The notes under the pieces are model-generated. The model worked only from the letters and a program-made list of their open reading frames with translations, had not been told where the DNA came from and searched no databases. From Drosophila persimilis (taxonomy: Eukaryota; Arthropoda; Insecta; Diptera; Drosophilidae): a stretch of DNA of 64,000 nt. The position numbers and the translations under genes were made by a program. How positions within the stretch are numbered: position 1 is the first letter of the stretch; the number at the start of each line of letters is the position of its first letter. The stretch is taken from the NCBI RefSeq assembly GCF_003286085.1, contig NW_020825387.1, positions 558,001 to 622,000 on the forward strand, given 5' to 3'. Below are positions 35,801 to 47,728 of the stretch, piece after piece.

Positions 35801-38800
35801 CTCCTGAACTCAAACAACAAGGACTGGTGGAAGGTGGAGGTCAACGATCGACAGGGCTTCGTCCCAGCTGCCTACATCAAGAAGATCGAGGCCGGGCTCA
35901 GTGCCTCGCAGCAGAACCTTGTGGACAATCATTCGATTGCCAAGCGCCAGAACCAGATCAACTCGCAGTACGACAATCTGCTGGCCCTGGCTCGCGAGCG
36001 CCAGAACAAGCTGAACGAGACGGTGAAGGCGTACGTGCTGGTGCGCGAGGCTGCCGATCTGGCGCAGTGGATCCGCGACAAGGAGAACCATGCCCAGATC
36101 GCAGATGTGGTCGGTGAGGATCTGGAGGAGGTGGAGGTGCTACAGAAGAAGTTCGACGACTTCAATGACGACCTGAAGGCCAACGAAGTGCGTCTGGCCA
36201 ACATGAACGAAATCGCCGTCCAATTGACGTCGCTAGGACAGACGGAGGCCGCCCTCAAGATCCAGACCCAGATGCAGGATCTAAACGAGAAGTGGAACAA
36301 CCTGCAGACGCTCACCACCGAAAAGGCCAGCCAGCTGGGCTCCGCCCACGAGGTGCAGCGCTTCCATCGCGACATTGACGAGACCAAGGACTGGATCGCC
36401 GAGAAGGCCAATGCCCTGAACAATGACGATCTGGGCAAGGATCTGCGTAGCGTGCAGACACTCCAGCGCAAGCACGAGGGCGTTGAGCGTGATCTCGCCG
36501 CACTGCGCGACAAGATCCGTCAGCTGGACGAGACGGCCAACCGTTTGATGCAATCTCATCCGGACACCGCCGAACAGACGTATGCCAAGCAGAAGGAGAT
36601 CAACGAGATGTGGGACCAGATCATCACCAAGTCCACCGCCCGCAAGGAGAAGCTGCTCGACTCGTACGACCTGCAGCGCTTCCTCAGCGACTATCGCGAT
36701 CTGCTCGCCTGGATCAACTCGATGATGAGCCTGGTCACCTCCGATGAGCTGGCCAATGATGTCACCGGCGCTGAGGCGCTCATTGAACGTCATCAGGTAA
36801 GAGATGGAATCCAGTGGACCCCAGAGACCTTTGCAGTGTAGATGTAGCAGAGTATCTTTAAGGATTATCTGCAAGGTATCTGCAAGGGTATTCAGAGCTT
36901 CGGTCATGCCGAAGGTGTTGTTTTCTTCCAGTTGAAACTGTGGCCAGATCTATTGATGGAGCATTTTATTAACTCTTGTATCCCTCTCTATTGATTCTTT
37001 CGTTTTGGTTTTTCGGTTCGTTTCCACGTCATAAACCAATCGCAAACTCGATTTATCGACGACCTACAAAACAATCAATCAATCAATCAACAATCAAACT
37101 ACAACAATGGTTCATGGTTCCATGGTTCATGACAAACAACATCCAAACAAACAAACAAACTCCCATCATGGTTATGTTTCTGCATTACAAACATCACAAC
37201 CCAAACAAAATCCGAATCGGTATCCTGTATCCTGGATCCTGGATCCTGGATCTAGGCACAACGTGCTGAGATTGAGTTCACTCTGGGCAGCTCCGTCCCT
37301 GCAGTTACAGGCACAGCCACAGCCACTGGGGCTTCGACCGCAAGCATCGCATCACCCGCATCTGGCGACGAGGTAGATCCTTCGGCTAACCCATTATCAT
37401 CAGCAGTGATTCCGTTGTATCTTTGTGTGTTTTTTCTCTCTCTCTGTGTTCTGTTCATCTGTGTGCCATGCCATCCATTTCATTTTGTTGCTCTTCGAAT
37501 CATCCGAATATTCCGAATATTTGTTGGATGGATTTCTTATTTCCAGATAAATTTATTGTTCTTGGAAAGTTTTATGAAACCCACCCAAAAAAGAACAGCA
37601 TGCAACCAAAGACATTTAAATAATAAGATGCCGAACACCAGAACTTCATCCTGTATATACATACATATGTATATGTATATGATTTATACAATATATTTTA
37701 TGGGACAGCCAACGCAGAACGCAGACCACGATCTCTCTCTTGGGAAACTATTTGATTCGAGTTTTGGGAATATTGTATCCGTTTCCATTTTTCCTGTACT
37801 GTTTTTTATTCCATTCGCTACATCTGTCACTCTCTCTCTGAGCGACTCTCTCTTTCACTTCTCACAGCAATAGCAGCGGTGTGGCTATTCCGCTCTATTT
37901 CGCTACAGGGCGCACACTGCACTATTAAGAGTGAGATGGGGAGAGAGAGAGAGAGATAGAAAGAATGAGTAAGCGAGTGGAGAGCGTAGCATAGCCACTG
38001 AAATTTCATTTCTTCCTTTTGGATATAAAAATGATCCAATTTGGCAAACTGGTTTTGATGCAGAATCGAGGTCGGAAACGCTTTCTTCTGGCTGTTACAC
38101 ACACATCCACATATATCCCAAAACTCTTTGAATACCGGGTATACAAATTCTGAGCCGGACGCTCTTTGGTTCCTGAGATACTTTTTGAATGCACGAGTAT
38201 GTGTGCACTAGAGCTTAAGAACTAAAAAACCTCGATAAATCATTACTCGAGGAGTCGATCGTTTTGAAACTAGGACTTCATAGATGAATTTTCGATTATA
38301 TTATTATTTTATTGTCTTTTGGTGAAACTTTTTATGAATAATCGAGTGTACAAATATCGAAATTCAAGCATATTCCTTGGCTTTTGCTTAACCATACACA
38401 CACACATAGTCATACACAGATACACAGACTGACAGACACTATTATTTGTTGGTTGAATAACCCCAAGAATTGTATTGTTATATCATCTAATACTGGGATA
38501 ATCCATCCACATCAGCATCCATACTCTGATATCACTCTCACTCCGACACACACACACTCAGTTCACAGGCAAAAAGGAAGAGCCGCAAAGAAAAGTGTAA
38601 TCTGGATACGCCTAAAATATCGGCTATAGCTTCTCAAAATTCTCTACATCGTGTAAAAAGAAACCTCAACCTTATACATTGTACATTTCTGTTCAGCAAA
38701 TTCGATCTTTCCTGGGGCAGTCATTAAATCGTATCCGCACACATCGATCATCTTCCAATACTGTCAGACACACAGACTCTACTCTGATTTTATCTGATCA

Positions 38801-39305
38801 TCATCTAAATCGAATTCTTTCCTTAACCCTATTTCGTTCCACGTTTGTTTGTTGGTTTTTGACTAATTTGAAGCTTGAAGCTGCAGCAAATAAATAAACC
38901 CAGCCCAGGCAGCCAGCCACAGTTGCATATTGTTGTTCTAACCCCCACCAGGCGTTGATATCTTTTTGGGAATTATAGAATTTAGGAACTAATCGTTTGC
39001 TATTCGGAATACCCTTAGGAACACCGAACGGAGATCGATGCTCGCGCTGGAACCTTTGGGGCCTTCGAGCAGTTTGGCAACGAGTTGCTGCAGGCCAACC
39101 ATTACGCCTCGCCGGAGATCAAGGAGCAGATCGAGGATCTGGCCAAGGCCAGGGAGGATCTGGAGAAGGCCTGGACCGAGCGCCGTCTGCAGCTGGAGCA
39201 GAACTTGGATCTGCAGCTGTACATGCGAGACTGCGAGCTGGCCGAGTCCTGGATGTCGGCCCGCGAGGCCTTCCTCAATGCGGACGATGATGCCAATGCC
39301 GGCGG

Positions 39306-39341
<36 letters not shown>

Positions 39342-40518
39342 TGACAAGGCAATCAACGGGCACGAGCAGAAGATAGCCGCCCTACAGACGGTGGCCGATC
39401 AGTTGATCGCCCAGAACCACTACGCCTCCACTGCGGTGGACGAGAAGCGCAAGCAGGTGCTGGAGCGCTGGCGCCACCTCAAGGAAGGTCTCATCGAGAA
39501 GCGCTCCCGCCTGGGCGATGAGCAGACGCTGCAGCAGTTCTCGCGCGATGCCGACGAGATCGAGAACTGGATTGCCGAGAAGCTGCAGCTGGCCACCGAG
39601 GAGAGCTACAAGGATCCGGCCAACATCCAGTCGAAACATCAGAAGCATCAGGCCTTCGAGGCAGAGCTGGCGGCCAATGCTGATCGCATACAGAGCGTGC
39701 TGGCGATGGGCGGCAATCTGATTGACAAGAAACAGTGCAGCGGCTCGGAGGATGCGGTGCAGAAGCGGCTGACACAGATCGCCGATCAGTGGGAATACCT
39801 GACGCACAAGACGACTGAGAAGTCGCTGAAGCTGAAGGAGGCCAACAAGCAGCGCACTTATATCGCTGCTGTCAAGGATTTGGACTTCTGGTTGGGCGAA
39901 GTCGAGAGTCTGTTGACCACTGAGGATTCTGGTAAGGATTTGGCCTCTGTCCAAAACCTCATGAAGAAGCATCAGTTGGTCGAGGCGGATATCGTGGCGC
40001 ACGAAGACCGCATCAAGGACATGAACAACCAGGCCGATTCCTTGGTCGAGAGCGGTCAGTTTGACACTGCTGGCATCCAGGAGAAGCGTCAGAGCATCAA
40101 TGAGCGATACGAGCGCATTTGCAACTTGGCCGCCCACCGTCAGGCCCGCCTCAACGAGGCTCTCACCCTGCACCAATTCTTCCGCGACATTGCCGACGAG
40201 GAGAGCTGGATTAAGGAGAAGAAGCTGCTCGTCGGCTCCGATGACTACGGTCGCGATTTGACCGGTGTCCAGAACCTCAAGAAGAAGCACAAGCGTCTCG
40301 AGGCCGAGCTGGCGAGCCACGAGCCAGCTATCCAGGCTGTCCAGGAGGCCGGCGAGAAGTTGATGGACGTCTCCAATTTGGGAGTTCCCGAAATCGAGCA
40401 GCGTCTAAAGGCCCTCAATCAGGCCTGGGCCGAGCTCAAGAATCTGGCTGCCACGCGTGGCCAGAAGCTTGATGAGTCGCTGACCTATCAGCAGTTCTTG
40501 GCCCAGGTCGAGGAGGAG

Positions 40519-40550
<32 letters not shown>

Positions 40551-43500
40551 CTCCGTGGAGGACTACGGTGACTCTATGGCCGCTGTCCAGGGTCTGCTGA
40601 AGAAGCACGATGCCTTTGAGACGGACTTCACGGCGCACAAGGACCGCTGCTCGCTGATCTGCGACCAGGGCAGCGAGCTGGTGGAGGCCAAGAACCACCA
40701 CGGTGACTCCATTGCCCAGCGCTGCCAGCAGCTGCGCAACAAGCTGGAGAACCTCAATGCCCTGGCTGCCCGTCGCAAGGGAGCCCTGCTGGACAACTCC
40801 GCCTATCTGCAGTTCATGTGGAAGGCCGATGTGGTTGAGAGCTGGATTGATGACAAGGAGAACTATGTGCGATCCGATGAGTTTGGACGTGATCTGTCCA
40901 CGGTGCAAACGCTGTTGACCAAACAAGAGACATTTGACGCAGGTAAGTGGGATCTTTAGGTGCTCTCTATTGAGAATTTTGACTTATTTTTGTGTTCGGT
41001 TCTTTCGTTTAGGTCTCAATGCCTTCGAACAGGAGGGCATCCACAACATCACGGCACTGAAGGACCAACTCATCAATGCTAGTCACGCCCAATCGCCGGC
41101 CATACTGAAGCGTCACGGGGATGTGATCGCCCGCTGGCAGAGTCTGCGCGACGCCTCCGATACGCGCAAGCAGCGGCTGTTGGCCATGCAGGAGCAGTTC
41201 CGCCAAATCGAGGAACTCTACTTGACATTTGCCAAGAAAGCTTCGGCCTTCAATTCTTGGTTCGAAAATGCCGAAGAGGATCTCACAGATCCTGTTCGCT
41301 GCAATTCGATCGAAGAAATACGCGCGTTGCGCGACGCCCACGCACAATTCCAAGCGTCTCTGTCCTCGGCCGAAGCTGACTTTAAGGCATTGGCAGCACT
41401 CGACCAGAAGATCAAGAGCTTTAATGTTGGACCGAATCCATACACTTGGTTCACCATGGAAGCTCTTGAGGAGACCTGGCGTAATCTGCAAAAGATCATA
41501 GAGGAACGCGATGGGGAACTTGCCAAGGAGGCCAAGCGCCAGGAGGAGAACGACAAGCTGCGAAAGGAGTTTGCCAAGCATGCCAATCTCTTCCACCAAT
41601 GGCTGACAGAAACAAGGTGAGTGTGTAATAGTATAATAGAGAAGCCACGACATGCCATATCCCGGCTGTGCGCGATTGTGTGTTGGTTTTTCCATAATCC
41701 ATGGTATCCCTGCCCTGCCCCTCAATCCACAATCCCTCCCTCCCCACACACACACACGGAATCCATTTCAACGAAAACAAACTCTTGGTGGTCTCAATCT
41801 CAATCCATTCGAACCATGAAAAGCGTAACTGAAACGTTCAATTCTATTTTTCTAGATATTATATGCTGGGTTATAACCGTCAAGGGTAATTAAGAAGGCG
41901 TCCTCAGTCTTGTTTCTGCGTTTGAAACTATTTTCTTTTGTGAATTTTGATTTGATTATTTGTAATCCTTCGTGTGTGGTTTGTTCGTTCGTTCGTTCGA
42001 GAGGCCGGCTGGTCTGTCCAGCAGAAAGGCCTCCCCTAACAGCTGCGCCTCCACTAACCAAGCGCCAAACGCCTCCTCTTTTGGGAAATAACTTTTGCTA
42101 TTGCGCTTCGTGCCCGAACTCTTTGTAAATATCCTCTATCTAAGATCGAGCAGCGATAGCGACTACAACAACAACAACAGCAGCAGCAGCAGCAGTTTTC
42201 AAATTTAACAGCTTAGATTTTTAGTACTATTCGGCCACTCTGTATCATAGTGCATATCAGTATAAATAGATGGTCGCTAACAGGCCGATCTGCTGCCGAG
42301 CTGCAGTTGCAGCATTGCGACTATTCATTTCTTTACGGTCACACTTGAAACTTATTCTCAAAACTCTTTTCGAAATTACTTGAAAACTAATTCTTGAGCA
42401 TGTGACAAAATATAATAAATGCTATGCATAATAAATAATGTTTTAGCGTACAGAAATACATATGTAGAAATTTCAATTATTACGTTCGTTGACTACAACT
42501 TTAGTAGATTTTTTTGTTTGTTTCAAAATACAAACTTGGAAATTCCTTTGGCGCTTTTCTTATTTTTAACTCGCTTTATAGCCATTAGACAATTATTGTC
42601 CTTATTAGTTGCTGAATTCCATGAACCAAAAAAACAAAAAACAAAAAGAAAACCATTTATATGATTCTAAAACTACACTAACCTCTCTACTCTGCTCGAG
42701 TGTTCCGATACTCGTGAAACCCGATGAAATTCCCATAAAAAGAACAAAATTCCGACACCTGTAAATACGAACATGAAGGGACGACAAGTTAGTTGTGAGA
42801 GCCCCCACAAACAAAAAACAAGAATTTATTCGCTGCCCGTAACAGACCTCTAACAAGATTTGCTTTTCTTATGCATTATATCATTGTAACGTTCTAATTT
42901 CTTTTGAGAACTAAACTCAATCTAAACCCTGACCTTTCGTCGTGCTGTACTAACGAATTCTATTTTATTTTTGCAAACCTCTCAACCCACTCCAATCCAA
43001 TCCAATTCCATGCACAGAACATCGATGATGGAAGGCTCCGGTTCCCTGGAACAGCAACTGGATGCGCTTCGCGTCAAGGCCACAGAGGTGCGAGCCCGTC
43101 GCGTCGATCTGAAGAAGATCGAGGAGCTGGGCGCTCTGCTCGAGGAACATCTGATCTTGGACAATCGCTACACGGAACATTCGACTGTCGGTCTGGCCCA
43201 GCAATGGGATCAATTGGATCAGCTGTCGATGCGAATGCAGCATAACTTGGAGCAACAGATCCAGGCACGCAATCACTCTGGTGTCTCCGAGGACTCACTC
43301 AAGGAGTTCTCGATGATGTTCAAGCACTTCGACAAGGACAAGAGCGGAAAGCTAAACCACCAGGAGTTCAAGTCATGCCTGCGCGCCCTCGGCTACGATT
43401 TGCCTATGGTTGAGGAGGGACAACCCGACCCAGAGTTCGAGGCCATTCTCGATGTGGTCGATCCCAACCGCGACGGCTACGTTTCCCTGCAGGAGTACAT

Positions 43501-43814
43501 TGCGTTTATGATTTCCAAGGAAACCGAGAATGTGCAATCCTATGAAGAAATCGAGAATGCCTTCCGCGCTATCACTGCCGCTGACCGCCCCTACGTCACC
43601 AAGGAGGAGCTCTACTGCGTAAGTTTTGTCAGCTGTCCTGTCTTTTGGTCGATTACATTACTCATCTGACTTTGTGCATTTCCAGAACCTCACCAAGGAC
43701 ATGGCGGACTATTGTGTGCAACGGATGAAGCCCTTCTCGGAACCGCGCTCCGGCCAGCCCATCAAGGATGCTCTGGACTATATCGATTTCACGCGAACGC
43801 TATTCCAGAACTAG
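32807..43814 (+). CDS. alpha-Spec: Alpha-spectrin
   Basis: Five coding exons (32807-36796, 39019-40942, 41013-41616, 43018-43618, 43686-43814) join in phase to 2415 residues, exactly the length of the D. melanogaster protein. Triple-helical spectrin repeats of ~106 residues follow an N-terminal partial repeat (helix C) that pairs with beta-spectrin. An SH3 domain ([19 protein letters not shown]...WWKVE...[12 protein letters not shown]) sits at ~971-1028. The C-terminus is calmodulin-like, with EF loops [13 protein letters not shown] (~2278) and [13 protein letters not shown] (~2320), ending FTRTLFQN. Alpha2-beta2 tetramers crosslink actin under the plasma membrane. Introns 1 (2222 nt) and 3 (1401 nt) are large. 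The gene follows dlt as in D. melanogaster. Confidence 0.97.
36797..39018 (+). other. Intron 1 within the alpha-Spec coding region
   Basis: 2222 nt bounded by CATCAG|GTAAGA and CCCTTAG|GAACAC. It contains short tandem repeats (CAATCAAT near 37072-37090, CCTGGATCCTGGATC near 37225-37250, a GA tract near 37941-37956, CA tracts near 38393-38404) and no exon that I can support. Confidence 0.7.
41617..43017 (+). other. Intron 3 of alpha-Spec with promoter-like motifs
   Basis: 1401 nt bounded by ACAAG|GTGAGT and GCACAG|AACATC. It holds a CAA/CAG run (42163-42196). A TATA-like GTATAAATA near 42260 and GGTCACACTT near 42337, on the sense strand, resemble core promoter elements. No coding exon is seen. 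Confidence 0.6.
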
Positions 43815-44733
43815 AGGGCTTTCGGTCTTGTTCAGTGGCGCCTGAGAATATGTCTTACAATCTAAAACAAAACAAAACAAAATTATATATTTACACAATT
43901 TTTTGTCAATATTTTTAGTCTCTAAGTCGAAACAATTTAAAGCTTATTTTAGAAATTATGCCACAATGAACCTAAAATCAACAGTAATAGCACCCTGCAA
44001 TACATACATACATATTTATCAAAATGACTATAAACCTGTTTGAAGTTTTTGCATTTTTATTTTTACCAGCCACCTCCCGTACCTCCCGTAAAGTATCTTA
44101 AAGTTGGACATTTCTGTTTGAGGATTTACCACCGCCTGAAATAATAGTTACATTCTGTACACTCTGTATTCAAACTAATCTCTGAGCCACGCCTACGATC
44201 TAGAAAATAAATACGAGTATTTACAACGTAATTGCATATGAAGCGCCATTAAACGCTTAGCTTCCAGTAAAGTAAAGTAAACAAGCATTATACACTTTCT
44301 ATAGTCGTTTCGTCGAATGTCTGTAATCGAAATATCAAAAAGTTTAAGATACTATTGCTATACTATCCGAATTAAATACATAATGATCCAGCCTTTTCCT
44401 GTTTTCTGTTTGTCCAGTTTCTACGTGTATTCGAAACGAAAGAGTTTTGAGATATCTTGAGCAAATAAAATATTTTATAAAAAATACAAAAAGAGAAAAA
44501 AGCTTAACAAACAATAAATATTGCCTCTGTATTGAACACATATTTACAATCCGTGAATTGCAAATAAATACATATATTGCTGCATGTCTAAAAATGTTAA
44601 ATATAACGAGGTTTACTTCTGAATGCCGTTGCTGGGGACTGGGAGGGATTCGGTTTCAATCCAGGAGTCGAACAGAAATCTCATCTCTTTATTTATTTTC
44701 GATTTATTCTTTAGAAAACATTAATATTTACAA
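43815..44733. other. 3' region of alpha-Spec and of mRpL46
   Basis: AT-rich sequence with AATAAA-type signals near 44204 and 44463 (plus). TTTATT at 44691-44696 reads AATAAA on the minus strand and lies about 40 nt past the mRpL46 stop. No further gene is seen. Confidence 0.5.
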
Positions 44734-45519
44734 TTATAACAAAAACTTTTTTATGCTATCCGCGTATGCGACATTCGTTAGCTTCCCGTCGAGGGCATCC
44801 TTGGGCAGCCACTCGTACTTGGGACCCGGCGTCTTCTTGTCACCCACATTGCCAGTGCGGAGGGAGGCGCGATAGAAGAACACCTTGGCCCCGACGCTCT
44901 CGGCCCGCTGATTGCTGGGGTACTTGTACTTGTGGAAGCCCACGGGTGCGTTTCCGTAGAAGAGCACCTGCAGATCGTCTCCGCACTGTTCGCGTAGCAC
45001 ACGCTCCGCCGTCTGGCGCATGGACTCACCGTCTTGGCGCTTTCCCTGCGGCAGGATCATGTGCTGCTCCTGGCCGAGCTTTTGTTGCACCAGCAAATAG
45101 AGCGTGTCCTCCAGACACCGGTCCGTTGAGCTGGTCTTTTTAGCCGCATCATCGGGAGTCGTGCGGGAGCCCAATTGGAATTTCTTCAGCTCCTCGACGT
45201 ATGCATCTTTCAGGTCTTGGGCGGTCTGCTTGGTCATGCTGTCGTCCAGATCCACCTGCACTTTTCCCTGCTTGATGAGCTTGGCCTGGGCCAATTCCCG
45301 TTCGTTCTTGAGCTCATGGTCGGACTTCAGGCTGTTCTCGTACTCGACACGCCACAGCAAGTCTTGGAACTGCTGCTCCACAGGGCTTAGTGACTTGGAG
45401 ACCACGGGCAGTCGTTCCACGAGAACGCCGGCGTAAAGATCCCATTTCTCCTGGGCGGCTGCTGTGGACTGGGCGCGAGTCGCTTGCCTGGCCCCAACCT
45501 GCACAAAGCGTCGTAGCAT
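44734..45519 (-). CDS. mRpL46: Mitochondrial ribosomal protein L46 (mL46)
   Basis: One exon of 261 residues. A mitochondrial presequence is likely at the N-terminus (MLRRFVQVGARQATRAQS: basic, hydroxylated, no acidic residues). The body matches mL46: WDLYAGVLVERLPVVSKSLSPVEQQFQDLLWRVEYENSLKSDHEL, then a degenerate Nudix-like domain (HMILPQGKRQDGESMRQTAERVLREQCG..VLFYGNAPVGFHKYKYP). The Nudix catalytic box is not intact (GESMRQTAERVLREQCG lacks the REUXEE pattern), as is usual in this ribosomal protein. It belongs to the mitoribosome large subunit. It is divergent from LSm8, with only 193 bp between the start codons. Confidence 0.92.
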   Translation of the reverse strand: MLRRFVQVGARQATRAQSTAAAQEKWDLYAGVLVERLPVVSKSLSPVEQQFQDLLWRVEYENSLKSDHELKNERELAQAKLIKQGKVQVDLDDSMTKQTAQDLKDAYVEELKKFQLGSRTTPDDAAKKTSSTDRCLEDTLYLLVQQKLGQEQHMILPQGKRQDGESMRQTAERVLREQCGDDLQVLFYGNAPVGFHKYKYPSNQRAESVGAKVFFYRASLRTGNVGDKKTPGPKYEWLPKDALDGKLTNVAYADSIKKFLL

Positions 45520-45712
45520 TGTTCAGTTTTTAATTTAAAAGTTTATGGCAAAAAATCCAAAAAAAACGAGCCCCGATTACATGAGCAGCAGAACATATGT
45601 TCGCGAGTTGCATTTGCCACCTATCGCTATCGGTATCGGAAAGCGCGTCGCTAGCGTTTTACCGTATCCGTATTTGCCTTTTTCTGACAAATAAAACGAA
45701 ATAAGGTGAAAA
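45520..45712. promoter_or_regulatory. Short bidirectional promoter of mRpL46 and LSm8
   Basis: 193 bp separates the two divergent start codons. It contains TATCGCTATCGGTATCGG (about 45622-45640), which resembles repeated DRE half sites. No TATA box is seen. Confidence 0.5.
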
Positions 45713-46000
45713 ATGTCCGGCCTGGAATCCTATATCAACCACACCGTGTCCATAATTACTGCGGATGGACGGAACTTCATCGGGACACTGAAGGGCTTCG
45801 ACCAGACCATCAACATCATCATCGACGAGTGTCATGAGCGGGTTTTCTCAACGTCGTCCGGCATCGAGCAGATTGTGCTGGGACTACATATCATTCGCGG
45901 CGACAACATTGCAGTAATTGGATTGATTGACGAGAGCATCGACTCCCGCCTGGACTTCGCCAACATCCGTGGGGAGCCTCTGGGGCCCGTTGTGCACTAA
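45713..46000 (+). CDS. LSm8: U6 snRNA-associated Sm-like protein LSm8
   Basis: A single exon of 95 residues. The Sm1 motif (VSIITADGRNFIGTLKGFDQTINIIIDECHERVF) and the Sm2 motif (LGLHIIRGDNIAVIGLIDE) cover most of the protein. The opening GLESYINHTVSIITADG is the LSm8 signature and separates it from LSm1-7. LSm8 is the subunit specific to the nuclear LSm2-8 ring that binds the 3' end of U6 snRNA for splicing. AATAAA at 46010-46015 gives a very short 3' UTR that overlaps the end of PolD2. Confidence 0.93.
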   Translation: MSGLESYINHTVSIITADGRNFIGTLKGFDQTINIIIDECHERVFSTSSGIEQIVLGLHIIRGDNIAVIGLIDESIDSRLDFANIRGEPLGPVVH

Positions 46001-46009
46001 TGAATAGCG

Positions 46010-46055
46010 AATAAAACAAGACTCTTTATATTTACTAAAATGCATGTAATTTATT
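46010..46055. terminator. Overlapping poly(A) signals of LSm8 and PolD2
   Basis: AATAAA at 46010-46015 (plus, LSm8) and TTTATT at 46050-46055 (AATAAA on minus, PolD2) point toward each other with 34 nt between them. Both transcripts should therefore overlap in antisense by some tens of nucleotides. Confidence 0.6.
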
Positions 46056-46073
46056 TCAATATGACTTTATATT

Positions 46074-47369
46074 TCATTCAGATTCTACGCTAAAGCTTAT
46101 CTGCCTACAGGAGAGCGTGTCCAGATCTACCACGGCGACGCTCTTCGTCTTGCCGAAGCTGGGCACGCAGACTAAGCATGTGCGTTTCCCCTCGGAGGTA
46201 ACATGAAGTGCCGTTTCGAAGGCTTCGCAGTTTCCTGCAAAGTAGACGTGGGGACACTCCCGCATGATGAATGGATCGTTTTCGATGTACGGATAGCAGG
46301 CCAGAGTGTCTGGGGCTGTGGGGGCCACATGGCCCCATGTTAGGGTGCAGCGTAGGGCCTCTAGAGAAGACTCCATCGAAGTACTGCGGAGGAGATCTGC
46401 CACATTCTGACCTGCAGTGCCCACAATGAGAGCATCATCCAGGCGACAATTGTACGGATTGGTCACGGCCTGGAACGATGTGAGTTGTGCCGCTTGGGGA
46501 AACATGCATTTGTGGAACGGCTGTTGCGGCAGCATAAAGTTGGCCGGATCGTAAGCGCCCGGCATCACATCGATGGGCAGGCATTGCGCCCACGAGGCGA
46601 ACCAACTGTCCAGCTGGGTGACCGCCTGGACAGTGTCGTTGGCGTTCGCTTGTGAGCGTGCTACCTGCAGGGTCGGAACATGCGCCACTGCACTGCCGCG
46701 CACCGAGTTTCCGGCTATGATCAATCGGACCAAGGATTTGGCATCTTTCCCATTGCCCAGACTGCCGCTAAGCCAGTACTGAAACAGGTTCAGTGCTTCT
46801 ACATAGGTGTGGGCCTGCAGCTGATCCAAGCCAGATACAAGCACCAGCAGACGGTTCCGTATGGTAGACAAAGGCTTCTGTGGCCCACTTTCATAGTACA
46901 TCACATCGTCGACGTTGAAAAAGCCTTCGTTATCTGTTCCGCCCAGGACGGCGCACACGATGCCGGTGGCCATGAGCTGGGTCTGCAGCATCTTACCCTG
47001 TAAACGCACCCGCTGCAATTCATCCTCTAGGATCACCTTGTCTTCAGGCTCCGAGTAATTCTGTCGCGGGGGCTGGGGTGCCAATTGATTCTCCTCGGAT
47101 ATGTCCCTTAGGATGCTGGGCTTGTGGGCCTGGTGCTTGTAGATGGTGCCAATCAGGATGCAGTGCACATCCTGTTCGCCACGCAGCTCGCACAGCTTCT
47201 TAATTGGCTCCGTTTTTCCCCACTTCTTCTGGGCAAGCGGCGTCAGGAGGCGCGTCATCTCGGCCAAGCGGTGAGCGTACAGGTGACAGAACTGCTTCTG
47301 GTAATTGTACTCCTTCAGCAGATATTGGCTGCTTAAGTTCTCGTAGGAGCTCTCAAACCGAAGAGTCAT
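46074..47369 (-). CDS. PolD2: DNA polymerase delta subunit 2 (small subunit)
   Basis: One exon of 431 residues, typical of POLD2 (~430-470). It has the N-terminal OB-type region (YNYQKQFCHLYAHRLAEMTRLL; GEQDVHCILIGTIYKHQAHKPSIL) and then the inactive calcineurin-like phosphoesterase domain (LLVLVSGLD; LIIAGNSVRG; DVMPGAYDPANFMLPQQPFHKCMFP; DDALIVGTAGQNVADL; ENDPFIMRECPHVYFAGNCEAFET). The subunit links the catalytic subunit of polymerase delta to PCNA-binding subunits during replication. A perfect DRE (47429-47436) lies 60 bp upstream of the ATG. The gene converges on LSm8 with 73 bp between stop codons. Confidence 0.94.
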   Translation of the reverse strand: MTLRFESSYENLSSQYLLKEYNYQKQFCHLYAHRLAEMTRLLTPLAQKKWGKTEPIKKLCELRGEQDVHCILIGTIYKHQAHKPSILRDISEENQLAPQPPRQNYSEPEDKVILEDELQRVRLQGKMLQTQLMATGIVCAVLGGTDNEGFFNVDDVMYYESGPQKPLSTIRNRLLVLVSGLDQLQAHTYVEALNLFQYWLSGSLGNGKDAKSLVRLIIAGNSVRGSAVAHVPTLQVARSQANANDTVQAVTQLDSWFASWAQCLPIDVMPGAYDPANFMLPQQPFHKCMFPQAAQLTSFQAVTNPYNCRLDDALIVGTAGQNVADLLRSTSMESSLEALRCTLTWGHVAPTAPDTLACYPYIENDPFIMRECPHVYFAGNCEAFETALHVTSEGKRTCLVCVPSFGKTKSVAVVDLDTLSCRQISFSVESE

Positions 47370-47428
47370 TATTTACGCTTTTATGGATGTTCTTTTATAC
47401 TTTTAAAGTGTGCGTCCGTCCACCTATC

Positions 47429-47436
47429 TATCGATA
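47429..47436 (-). promoter_or_regulatory. DRE (TATCGATA) of PolD2
   Basis: A perfect palindromic DRE 60 bp upstream of the PolD2 start. DREF is known to drive DNA replication genes in Drosophila, so this is a likely control site. Confidence 0.65.
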
Positions 47437-47728
47437 ACAACGATCACTAGTCACCGTGTTGCTCTCGTTATCGCATAGATTGATTGATTCCAAAAATTGC
47501 GCCAAACCTGCGCAACAGAATTCCCGTCGACAAACAGCTGTTTTTTTTACGATGATACCGGTTGATTAAAGATAAAATTTGAAATTTCAAGTTGATTTCA
47601 ACTATTTTAAAAAATGTATTTTTCTTGGCTACAAAATTAACGTTAAGCGTAAAAAATTGTAGTTGAGGGAAGAGGAGTAAATATACGTATAAGCATTAAA
47701 ACAAATACTATCAAAAATTTGGTTAATT

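Noticed and set aside
46074-47369. Active phosphoesterase reading of PolD2
   Set aside because: The fold is calcineurin-like, but the metal-ligand pattern is not preserved, as is known for this polymerase subunit.
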